Source of the DNA: UMGS1851 sp900555605
GTDB taxonomy: Bacteria; Bacillota; Clostridia; UBA1212; UBA1255
Direction of reading: 5' to 3'
DNA length: 16,827 nucleotides
Assembly: GCA_902472555.1 (NCBI GenBank)
Contig: CABROF010000053.1
Span: forward strand, 1-16,827
Part shown: positions 1 to 6,909 of the stretch, in pieces
How the letters are laid out: every line of letters starts with the position of its first letter
How positions within the stretch are numbered: the stretch's first letter is position 1
Translations under genes and position numbers: made by a program
The notes under the pieces: model-generated
The model's database searches: none
Told to the model about the DNA's origin: nothing
What the model saw: only the letters and a program-made list of their open reading frames with translations

Positions 1-635
1 GGGCCGAAACTGCCGTCCCACGGGACATTCGTATCGCTGCTCGCCAAAAGCTTTTCATAATAGCCGAATACCGCAAGCTTTGCCTGCAGAATTTTTACCT
101 GATCTCCTTTCGCGCCGCGCCTCAGCGTTTCTGTAATATCCTGAAAATAATAAATCATATCGTCTGTCACCTCCTTGCCGGACAAAAGATACGGCACCGG
201 GTCCACCGGCGTACCGTTTTGCCGTACTTCAAAGTGTATGTGCGCGCCGGTGCTGCGGCCGGTGCTGCCCATGCAGCCGAGCACCTGCCCCTTCTGCACC
301 GTCTGTCCGATTTTTACCTTTACAGACCCGGGGGCCATATGCAAGTACAGGGTCGTGAGCCCGTCCCCATGATGGATGGCCGCATAATTTCCATTGGGAT
401 ATGTTTCGGAATAGCCCGGTACATCGTTCCGGCAATCCACCACGGTTCCATCGGCATACGCGCAGATTGTGGCTGTGGTGCTACCTCCGTTTACCCAAAG
501 GGTCCCGTCCACGCCGGAATGCCCGGACCACACGTTGGTGATGGGGTGCAGACGGTACCCGAACGGCGATGTTACATTGAAATCTCCGGCCTCCGCGAAA
601 ATCGGGACCTGCAATAATCCTAATTGTGTACTCAT
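1..635 (-). CDS. M23-family peptidoglycan endopeptidase (phage lysin), 3' end cut by window edge
   Basis: Open from ATG at 635 to base 1 (211 residues visible, no stop). Residues about 20-150 form an M23 (lysostaphin-like) zinc metallopeptidase. H39 and D43 sit in the HSGVD motif, there is a TLYLHM segment with H99, and GAHIHFEV supplies H132/H134. These are the expected zinc ligands and catalytic histidines. From about residue 170 (LRRGAKGDQVKILQAKL, later DGSFGP) the protein matches a PG_binding_1 peptidoglycan-binding domain, cut off by the edge. The family cleaves peptide cross-bridges of peptidoglycan. There is no signal peptide, so release needs a holin or delivery in the virion. The start is set by an ATGA overlap with the gene upstream and by CGGAGG ten bases before ATG. 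It closes the tail module. It could be the lysis endolysin or a tail-associated lysin; no holin lies before it here. Family call is very secure, role less so. Confidence 0.93.
   Translation of the reverse strand, partial: MSTQLGLLQVPIFAEAGDFNVTSPFGYRLHPITNVWSGHSGVDGTLWVNGGSTTATICAYADGTVVDCRNDVPGYSETYPNGNYAAIHHGDGLTTLYLHMAPGSVKVKIGQTVQKGQVLGCMGSTGRSTGAHIHFEVRQNGTPVDPVPYLLSGKEVTDDMIYYFQDITETLRRGAKGDQVKILQAKLAVFGYYEKLLASSDTNVPWDGSFG
156..176 (-). promoter_or_regulatory. Internal ribosome binding site and in-frame ATG within the lysin gene
   Basis: On the minus strand, AAGGAGGTGA (176 to 167) is an essentially full-length complement to the 16S rRNA 3' end. It is followed after CAGACGAT by an ATG (158-156) that is codon 160 of the lysin frame. 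The start falls exactly in the linker between the M23 catalytic domain and the PG-binding domain. Translation from it would give a free cell-wall-binding subunit beginning MIYYFQDITETL. Internal starts that make such subunits are known for several Gram-positive phage endolysins (for example the clostridial CD27L/CTP1L and enterococcal Lys170 types). Use here is inferred. The spacing from GGAGG to ATG is 11 bases, slightly long but workable. Confidence 0.6.
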
Positions 636-877
636 AGCGTTTTTTCCTCCGTTTCTTCTGTAATTGTTGGCTCCGGACCCCATACTGCCAGAACCGCAGA
701 TCGGTACGGCTCCGGCAGTTCGTCCGTTAATTCGGCGCGCCCCCTGGTGCTGTTGATATATGCGGTGCGGTGCGGCAGTCCGATATCATATTCCATTCCT
801 TCATGGAAAATAGAATTCTGTATTTTTACATCTACACTGTTTGTGTTTAATGACTCTAAAATTATTTTTTCTTGCAT
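632..877 (-). CDS. Small phage protein of unknown function (81 aa)
   Basis: Not recognised. An 81-residue acidic protein (MQEKIILESL at the start, PEPTITEETEEKTL at the end) with a central YRSAVLAVWGPEP stretch; no membrane segment, cysteine motif or repeat. The frame is open from an earlier ATG at 910, which would overlap the upstream gene by 19 bases and has no ribosome binding site. ATG at 877 is preferred: it follows AAGGATGGGAG and leaves 14 bases after the upstream stop. The stop TGA overlaps the lysin start as ATGA, so the two are probably translationally coupled. Small proteins in this place, between the tip or fibre gene and the lysis genes, are common in Bacillota siphophages. A tip accessory or chaperone role is a guess. 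Confidence 0.72.
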   Translation of the reverse strand: MQEKIILESLNTNSVDVKIQNSIFHEGMEYDIGLPHRTAYINSTRGRAELTDELPEPYRSAVLAVWGPEPTITEETEEKTL

Positions 878-891
878 AACGCTCCCATCCT

Positions 892-2778
892 TCAATTTAT
901 CAAGTACCATCCGGAAAATCGGATTACACCTTTATAGCTGTCATTACTGTTATTTCTCCATACTACGGACGAAGAACCCTGATTACATGCAAATATAGCG
1001 AGATTTTCACCATTCGCATTGAGTCGTATCGCCATACCTGCCGGCGCAAGCGCAGCTGTAGCAAAAACGCCGTACAGTTCACCCGGCGTCATTATATATT
1101 CTGCTCCCTTCGGTGTATATGGCATACCTCTTACTGCGGCATATCCGGTTCCAACATTTGTGATAATCACATTTCTCATTTGCAGGTTTATATATACCGT
1201 TTTTCCAATCCGGTAATATTGCGCGGTTATAGAGCTGCATGTATATGTAGGGTTTACATTCGAAGCAAGTCCCCGGCAGACTAACGTCGGCGTCCAGGTT
1301 CCGTATTCAACCGGCAAGGTTCCCGATGTCCAGACGTTGGAGCCGTTTACTAATAATGAGGCGAACCGCCCCGTCCAGTCCCTGGCGTCCAGTGTGTTCA
1401 AAAAGGTACACGGCCGCCCGAAGCTGATCCCGTATCCGTTTGTACTCGGAGAATAAAAAGCGTCGAAGGCCACCACAAGAGAGGAAACCGTCGTAGTCTG
1501 GGTTACGCTTTTTCCCACAGTATCTGTGAGCGTGACGCGCACATCCCACTTTTTATCCGTGGCGGCAGAGGCGGTCAGGCGCAGCGGCGTGCCCAATGTC
1601 AGCGGCACGGCGGCAGACCAGCTTGCAGCTCCGTTTTCCTTATACTGCGCTACTGCGCTGACCGTATTAAGGCCGCCCAGGGATGTGCACGCGGCGCTGG
1701 CCGTGACAACCAATTCTGTTCCGTCTCTGGCTTCGGTCATATTCGTTGCGCGGTAGGCGCGGCAGGAAAGAAAGGACGGAGCCGTGTATGCTGTGACCGT
1801 GATTGTTTTGGATATTGAGGCAGACGCAATGTATCGTGAATCAAAGACGTATGCATTTATTACTGCCTCACCTGGTTCGGAGAGAATCGCGGTGTCATAA
1901 GTTAAAGAACTGCTGAGATTTCCGTTTATCGCTACATAGGGAACGTGCGCGCCGTATGACGATGTTGCATTTGATATGACACAATGCGCCTTGCTGATTC
2001 CCTGCAGATACATATTTGAAAATGCGGAGGGCAAATTATGAGACGGTGTGACCGTAAGCGTTCCCGCATTTGGGGTATAAGAAGGGACATTAAATTTCAC
2101 CGAAACAATACTGGATTCACCAATGAGAACCGACCCGGAATAAGTTTGCAGTTTAAAGTTTGCATATCCTGACAGACTATATGGATAATAATTGCAGTAC
2201 GCAATCGGAATGGAGACAACCGTGGAGGTCGACGAACCCATTGATACCGTTGTGGATGAGCCTCCTCCAGCACAATAGTATACGAGTTTATGAGTAAAGC
2301 CGGAAGCCGCCGGCGTTACTGTTGCGGTGAGGGATTCTCCTGCTGTTAAACTTGTAGTGCTTAAAGTAAGTTTTGAGGCACGAGGTATGCGGTCAGGTGA
2401 AATATTCTGCGATACGGTCAATGTCCCCATGCCCTCTGTCCTGGTGACATGCGTTCCGCCGATGGCTACGGTTAAAGTTCCGTCACTGTTTGCGGAAAAC
2501 GCGGCTGACATTTCGTAGAGCTTCAGTTCGGCGCCGACTGCGCTTTCTCGCATGTCAAACATGACCGATACATTTTCCTTTTTCACGGACCCGATATACA
2601 TTGTCAGTGTAGAAGATCCTGCAGCATTGTATGTGGTATTATTATATCCTGTTTTTACAATATACCATTTTGCGTGGATGGTAAATGTATTTGCGGATAC
2701 GTTCTGCGCTGCGGTCCAGCGGATCTGCGCTTCATACGCCGTACCGTAGGCTTTTTTGATTGTTCCGGATAAAGCCAT
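892..2778 (-). CDS. DUF859-like siphovirus tail-tip/fibre protein, candidate receptor-binding component
   Basis: 628 aa. The N-terminal 150 residues (beta-rich, W-x-A-A-Q-N-V then HAKWYIV) lead to a segment around PDRIPRASKLTLSTTSLTAG followed by SGFTHKLVYYCAGGG. This is the pattern of DUF859 siphovirus structural proteins. Two Ig-like stretches follow (about 230-330 and 330-440). The C-terminal third resembles the final domain of many Gram-positive phage fibres: NGYGISFGRP, then YGTWTPTL about residue 500, YYRIGKTVYINLQM, and a closing SGWYLIN. No enzyme motif is visible. The start is firm: the stop of the upstream gene and this ATG share one base (TAATG), with GGGGAGGTGA just before. Its place after the Tal-like gene suggests a distal tip or side-fibre part contacting the cell surface. 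Very rich in Ser, Thr and Ala, as expected for a beta-fibre. Host-receptor function is inference. Confidence 0.82.
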   Translation of the reverse strand: MALSGTIKKAYGTAYEAQIRWTAAQNVSANTFTIHAKWYIVKTGYNNTTYNAAGSSTLTMYIGSVKKENVSVMFDMRESAVGAELKLYEMSAAFSANSDGTLTVAIGGTHVTRTEGMGTLTVSQNISPDRIPRASKLTLSTTSLTAGESLTATVTPAASGFTHKLVYYCAGGGSSTTVSMGSSTSTVVSIPIAYCNYYPYSLSGYANFKLQTYSGSVLIGESSIVSVKFNVPSYTPNAGTLTVTPSHNLPSAFSNMYLQGISKAHCVISNATSSYGAHVPYVAINGNLSSSLTYDTAILSEPGEAVINAYVFDSRYIASASISKTITVTAYTAPSFLSCRAYRATNMTEARDGTELVVTASAACTSLGGLNTVSAVAQYKENGAASWSAAVPLTLGTPLRLTASAATDKKWDVRVTLTDTVGKSVTQTTTVSSLVVAFDAFYSPSTNGYGISFGRPCTFLNTLDARDWTGRFASLLVNGSNVWTSGTLPVEYGTWTPTLVCRGLASNVNPTYTCSSITAQYYRIGKTVYINLQMRNVIITNVGTGYAAVRGMPYTPKGAEYIMTPGELYGVFATAALAPAGMAIRLNANGENLAIFACNQGSSSVVWRNNSNDSYKGVIRFSGWYLIN

Positions 2779-5700
2779 TATGCTGTCACCTCCCCGATTT
2801 TATAAGAACGATTCACATATTCGCAGATCAGATGATTCCCGTTGGGCTTGATCTGCCACGACCCGATCCCGAACAGATCTCTGGAAAATAATTGCGGTAC
2901 CTCGGTCCCTTCGGAGTCGGTCCGCGAAATCGGCGTGTCATTGTATAAAATGCTCATGGAATGATGATCATATAATGTGCTGTAGGGACTCTGCACTTCG
3001 TTTTGTTCGGATTTAATCCGAAGCCCGTCTGTGCCGAATATAAAGTATTTTGCAAGTTTTTCCGAAATATCTTTTGTCTGGTTTTCTACAGCAGACAGTG
3101 TTTCCGCTTTCAGCGTGATATTTTGCGCGTTTTGATCGATATCTGTTCGCATCTGCTGCAGGATGGAATCATTTGCCCCTTTCATCTCCAGAGTTTCTTC
3201 CGCCCAGGTGCGGATACTGTTTTTTGTCTCTTCAAGACCGGTTTCATACTGAGAAATCAGAACGCGCTCCTGCACGTCCTGCCGGACCTTTGTGATTTCC
3301 GCATCGTAGAGCTGAATCCATTCTCCGTTTCCCTCCAAAGGTTTTTTATACAAATACATAGCTCCGGTGGCGCTGTTGACATAGCAATCTCCGTCTTCCG
3401 GATCAGAAGGTGCCGTATCGTAAACAGGGACAATACCGTCTGCTCCGGAATCGCCCTTTTGTCCGTCATACACCTTATACAGTGTGATCATATCATAAAC
3501 TGCATCTTCGTTTGTGACTGCCCGGAGGACGGCTCTTGCATGGGTCCAGTATGCTGCGTCTGGGGAAATCTGTACAGGGTTATCACTTGACAGATCAATC
3601 CATGCCGTGCCGTTCCAATACTGCCAGCCCCGGAAGAAAGCAGCGCCGGAGACCTCTGCGGTCAATGTAAGCACGGAAGGGGATACGGATCCGTCCGCAG
3701 CATATTTGAATCCGCTGTCCCCCATGATTTTAACTGCCTTTCCGATTTCAGATAGGGATTCCTCTATGGTTTTTCCGGAACGCATACGGAGACTGAGCTG
3801 GTAGGTGCCGTCCTCCTGCTGCTGGCAGGATAAAATCTTCTGCCGGTTCGGATCAGCGGCGGGACGGTCGTAGATGGTAAAATTTCCGTTATAGATGGAG
3901 AGGCCGTTTTCATCAATCGTCGTGTGGACCGCGCCGTCCGCGCCCTCTGCCTGAATGATAACCGATTCGCCTGCAATTAATTTTCCCACAATTGCATCGC
4001 CGATCACGCCGTATTTGTAGACCGGTTCGCCGCGGTCGTCATAGCCGAACAGGATTTTACCAAAGGCTGCCTTGGCCGTATTCCAGTTGTCGTCTGTCAT
4101 TACGATCTCGTTGTGAACAAGCCGCAGCTGTTCATTGGAATAGAGCGGATTGCCGGAAAGGTCCGTGCCTGCCAGCTGCCGGCCGAGGTAGCCGCCGCTG
4201 TCAATGAGAACCTCCTGATTTTCAGAGGATAGGGCTTTATCCTTCGTCAATGTGAGGGCCTCCCGGATCCAATCCTGCACGCTGGACACCTCCTGCCGGG
4301 CGCCTGCCAAGGCATCCCGCACGTATTTTAACGAAGACGCGCTTTTTTTGACATTTCCCAGCACATCGTTAAAGAGCGACTTGATATCATATTTATTGTA
4401 CTTGTTTCCGAAGGTAAGGCTGAGGGTCCCGGCCTCAAAGTCCACGTCAAAGGCAGTGAGGTGCAGCTGCTCACAGCAGTCGTCCTCTGTTTCAACGGAG
4501 ATGATGGCGCCCCCGGCCAGCTGCGCGGTGAAGGCCTTGAATTTTTCAGCGAAAATAAAGCTTTCCGTATCAACCGTGAATTTGCGGGATTGCTGCGACA
4601 GGTTCTTCAGCTGCAGGGCGGCCCGGTCATAAAGGGCTTTGGCCTGTGCATATGTTTCGGCATAGGTCATACTGTCCGTAACCGTAATGTATTCGTCGCT
4701 GTAGTCGGCCTGGAACAGGAAGGCGGAGAGCTCTGTGAGCAGGTCCGCGTCCAGAAATGCGCTGAATTTTACAGAGGCCTGCATTTGGGCAATTTCCGAC
4801 AAAAGGGGCTGATACGTTTGGTCCGTATACGTTTCAACTGCTGCATGCTGCGCTGCGATAGAGGCTTCGCAGGCGGAAATTTTCTGCCGGATGGCGACCA
4901 GCGTTTCTTCAGCGGTGATTTCCGCGCTGCCCAGCGCTTCGTTGTAGGCGTTGACTTTTTCCTCCGTCAATCCGTGGGACAAAACGTTGTCCTGACAGGA
5001 ACGGTAGATCTGCAGCCGCTGCTGGTAGAGCGTCAGCGTCTGCTGCTTTGCGCTTAATTCGGTTTCCGCGGCGGTCAGCGCTTCATTCTTTTCCGCATAG
5101 GATGGTAAAATGGCGTCATAGGCTGCTTTCCACTGTGTGACTGCTGCGCGCAGCGGCGCGGACATCCAGGAGAGGTATGGCGTAAACTGATAGATTACAT
5201 CGGTTCCCAGGGGATTGACGCTGTGAATCGTTAAATCATTGCCGCCGGATACACGCAGGGCAGTGTAAAGCTTGTCCGTGCCTTCTTCCATGCGCAGCTC
5301 CCGGATGAAATTCTGCCGGGACAGGTGGATCGATGTCTGCATACGCTCCGCGTAGGCAGCCTGAGAGCGCACATCAATTACCCTTTTTTGAATATCGTAA
5401 TCAATGATACATGCATACGCCTCCTGCACCTGTTCCATCAAGAATGCGTAAACCGACTGTTCTTCGATATTTTCAAAGGACCGGCGGATTTCCGACAGAG
5501 CGGGATCAATGGCATAGCCGATTCCCCATGGGGTCGCTGCGAATTCGCCGGAGCTGCCGGGCGTAAACAGCATGGAAAAGATCTGCGCCGCCGTGTACAC
5601 GCCGTCGGGAATATAGGGCAGCGCGATGCGGTCCAGCTCACACTCCGCCGAGGAGGCGGAAATGCTTTTTGTCCAGATCCGGTCCGTGCATTTCGATTCG

Positions 5701-6014
5701 ACGCCGGTTATGACAAAATATCCGATATCATCGGCGTAGATCAGGCGATTTACCTGTATTGCCTCAAACATGCGGCTGTTATGCAGATCGCGGGCAATTT
5801 CCTGCGCGGTGATTTTTGTATAAGTAAAGGACATCTCGGACGGTGCGTTAAAATGAAATGAAAATTTGAGGTCTGATACGGCCTCGAGCATACCGAGACA
5901 GCCGGTCAGCCGCACGCCGCCGGTCTCCGGCTCTGACGCGGCGGTACTGCCGGGATTGCAGAGCGAAAGACACGGCGCTTCGGCACGCCGGAGCTTATCA
6001 AAATTCATGATCAT
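2778..6014 (-). CDS. Tail-tip / tail-associated (Tal-like) minor structural protein
   Basis: 1078 aa from the preferred start. Residues 1-300 resemble the hub region of Tal/gp44-type baseplate proteins. Residues about 305-430 are heptad-rich coiled coil. A second hub-like block reaches about 560 (FGNKYNKYDIKSLFNDVLGN), then a conserved tail segment (GGYLGRQL, AFGKILFGYDDRGEPVYKYGVIGDAIVGKLIAG, IDENGLSIYNGNFTIYD). Near 760-840 is an Ig-like domain with WQYWNGTAWIDL. About residue 848 there is a tiny collagen-like run (GQKGDSGADG), then a second coiled coil and a C-terminal FGTDGLRIKS...SMSILYNDTPISR domain typical of phage minor structural proteins. No peptidase active site was recognised. The frame is open from 6041, but ATG 6014 follows AAAGGTGG by eight bases and lies just after the Dit stop, so 6014 is chosen. 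Expected to sit below Dit at the tip, possibly as the receptor-facing hub. Confidence 0.85.
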   Translation of the reverse strand: MIMNFDKLRRAEAPCLSLCNPGSTAASEPETGGVRLTGCLGMLEAVSDLKFSFHFNAPSEMSFTYTKITAQEIARDLHNSRMFEAIQVNRLIYADDIGYFVITGVESKCTDRIWTKSISASSAECELDRIALPYIPDGVYTAAQIFSMLFTPGSSGEFAATPWGIGYAIDPALSEIRRSFENIEEQSVYAFLMEQVQEAYACIIDYDIQKRVIDVRSQAAYAERMQTSIHLSRQNFIRELRMEEGTDKLYTALRVSGGNDLTIHSVNPLGTDVIYQFTPYLSWMSAPLRAAVTQWKAAYDAILPSYAEKNEALTAAETELSAKQQTLTLYQQRLQIYRSCQDNVLSHGLTEEKVNAYNEALGSAEITAEETLVAIRQKISACEASIAAQHAAVETYTDQTYQPLLSEIAQMQASVKFSAFLDADLLTELSAFLFQADYSDEYITVTDSMTYAETYAQAKALYDRAALQLKNLSQQSRKFTVDTESFIFAEKFKAFTAQLAGGAIISVETEDDCCEQLHLTAFDVDFEAGTLSLTFGNKYNKYDIKSLFNDVLGNVKKSASSLKYVRDALAGARQEVSSVQDWIREALTLTKDKALSSENQEVLIDSGGYLGRQLAGTDLSGNPLYSNEQLRLVHNEIVMTDDNWNTAKAAFGKILFGYDDRGEPVYKYGVIGDAIVGKLIAGESVIIQAEGADGAVHTTIDENGLSIYNGNFTIYDRPAADPNRQKILSCQQQEDGTYQLSLRMRSGKTIEESLSEIGKAVKIMGDSGFKYAADGSVSPSVLTLTAEVSGAAFFRGWQYWNGTAWIDLSSDNPVQISPDAAYWTHARAVLRAVTNEDAVYDMITLYKVYDGQKGDSGADGIVPVYDTAPSDPEDGDCYVNSATGAMYLYKKPLEGNGEWIQLYDAEITKVRQDVQERVLISQYETGLEETKNSIRTWAEETLEMKGANDSILQQMRTDIDQNAQNITLKAETLSAVENQTKDISEKLAKYFIFGTDGLRIKSEQNEVQSPYSTLYDHHSMSILYNDTPISRTDSEGTEVPQLFSRDLFGIGSWQIKPNGNHLICEYVNRSYKIGEVTA

Positions 6015-6016
6015 GG

Positions 6017-6826
6017 TTAAATCCACCTTTCGTTGTTCCATGTCAGCCGGAGCGATGCGATATCGCCGCTTACCGAAAGCACGTTTTCGCCTGGGAGCAG
6101 CCGCGGAAATTTTCGCTGGGTGACATGGGAATAATAGGAATTGGCCGCGTCGTCGGTTATAATACCAGCAGCGGTATTGATATAGATGGTTTTTTGCTTC
6201 GGTATTTCTGTTAATGTCATGCTGCGGCCGCCGTCTGTCTGATTGGTTACTGCCATGTCTCCGCCCGTGCTGCCTGTGACCAGCACCATGCTTGGATAGA
6301 TATAATCTTTGCCGTCCGTATCTGCTGAAACGGTCAGCGGGGCATCAAAGGTATCGGCTGTGAATACCGTGGCATCCTGCAGCGCCATGGGCGCGGCAAG
6401 CCGGCAGGTGCACCTCCAGCCCCGGAGGCCGCAGGCGTCCGTGATTTTATATGGATTGTAAAATATGCAGTTCAGATAAGTGCGCTTTGCCGTTCCGTTT
6501 GTTATTTCAATTTCCGTATCGTCTTCTTCATCCAGGTACAGCTTTTGATAATCCGGGCTGTGAAACAGCCATCCCGCGATTTCGCGGGCTTCGTCCCGGG
6601 GGATGGGCGTCTCTCTGATGATTTCCAGTTCAAAGGTCAGCGGCTGGCCGCTGTCTTCGCTGCCGCTGATATAATGGGTTCTGTCGGATTTTAAATAAAC
6701 CGTCCGGTATACGTGTTCCGCGCACATCTGCCGAAGCTCCTCTGTATCCGCGTGCGCGAAGAACAGTCCGCCGTAATCGCGGGATGAAACGCCGCCGTAT
6801 ACGAATCTGTTTCCTGATAGATTCAT
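6017..6826 (-). CDS. Distal tail protein (Dit), phage tail family
   Basis: 269 aa. The N-terminus (NRFVYGGVSSRDYGGLFF) is the classic Dit opening, with a G-x-S-S-R-D-Y-G motif. It continues with the ring-forming domain: ETPIPRDEAREIAGWLFHSPDYQKLYLDEEDD, then TYLNCIFYNPYKI and GWRCTCRLAAPMALQD. The C-terminal galectin-like half ends GDIASLRLTWNNERWI, again usual for the family. Dit proteins form a hexameric ring joining the tail tube to the tip. The start is supported by AAAGGAG seven bases upstream. The gene lies directly after the tape measure and two bases before the Tal-like start, the canonical order TMP-Dit-Tal. No oddities seen. Confidence 0.9.
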   Translation of the reverse strand: MNLSGNRFVYGGVSSRDYGGLFFAHADTEELRQMCAEHVYRTVYLKSDRTHYISGSEDSGQPLTFELEIIRETPIPRDEAREIAGWLFHSPDYQKLYLDEEDDTEIEITNGTAKRTYLNCIFYNPYKITDACGLRGWRCTCRLAAPMALQDATVFTADTFDAPLTVSADTDGKDYIYPSMVLVTGSTGGDMAVTNQTDGGRSMTLTEIPKQKTIYINTAAGIITDDAANSYYSHVTQRKFPRLLPGENVLSVSGDIASLRLTWNNERWI

Positions 6827-6909
6827 AGAAACTCTCCTTTCTTGGTGTCTGATTGGTTGTGTAAAATATCGTTATAAGTTGTGCCGCTGTTTTGCTGCGG
6901 CGGGAGTGC

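Noticed and set aside
3003..5057. Long plus-strand open frames opposite the Tal-like gene (for example 3003-3590 and 4461-5057)
   Set aside because: They mirror the minus-strand gene, lack ribosome binding sites and sensible composition, and all neighbours run on the other strand.
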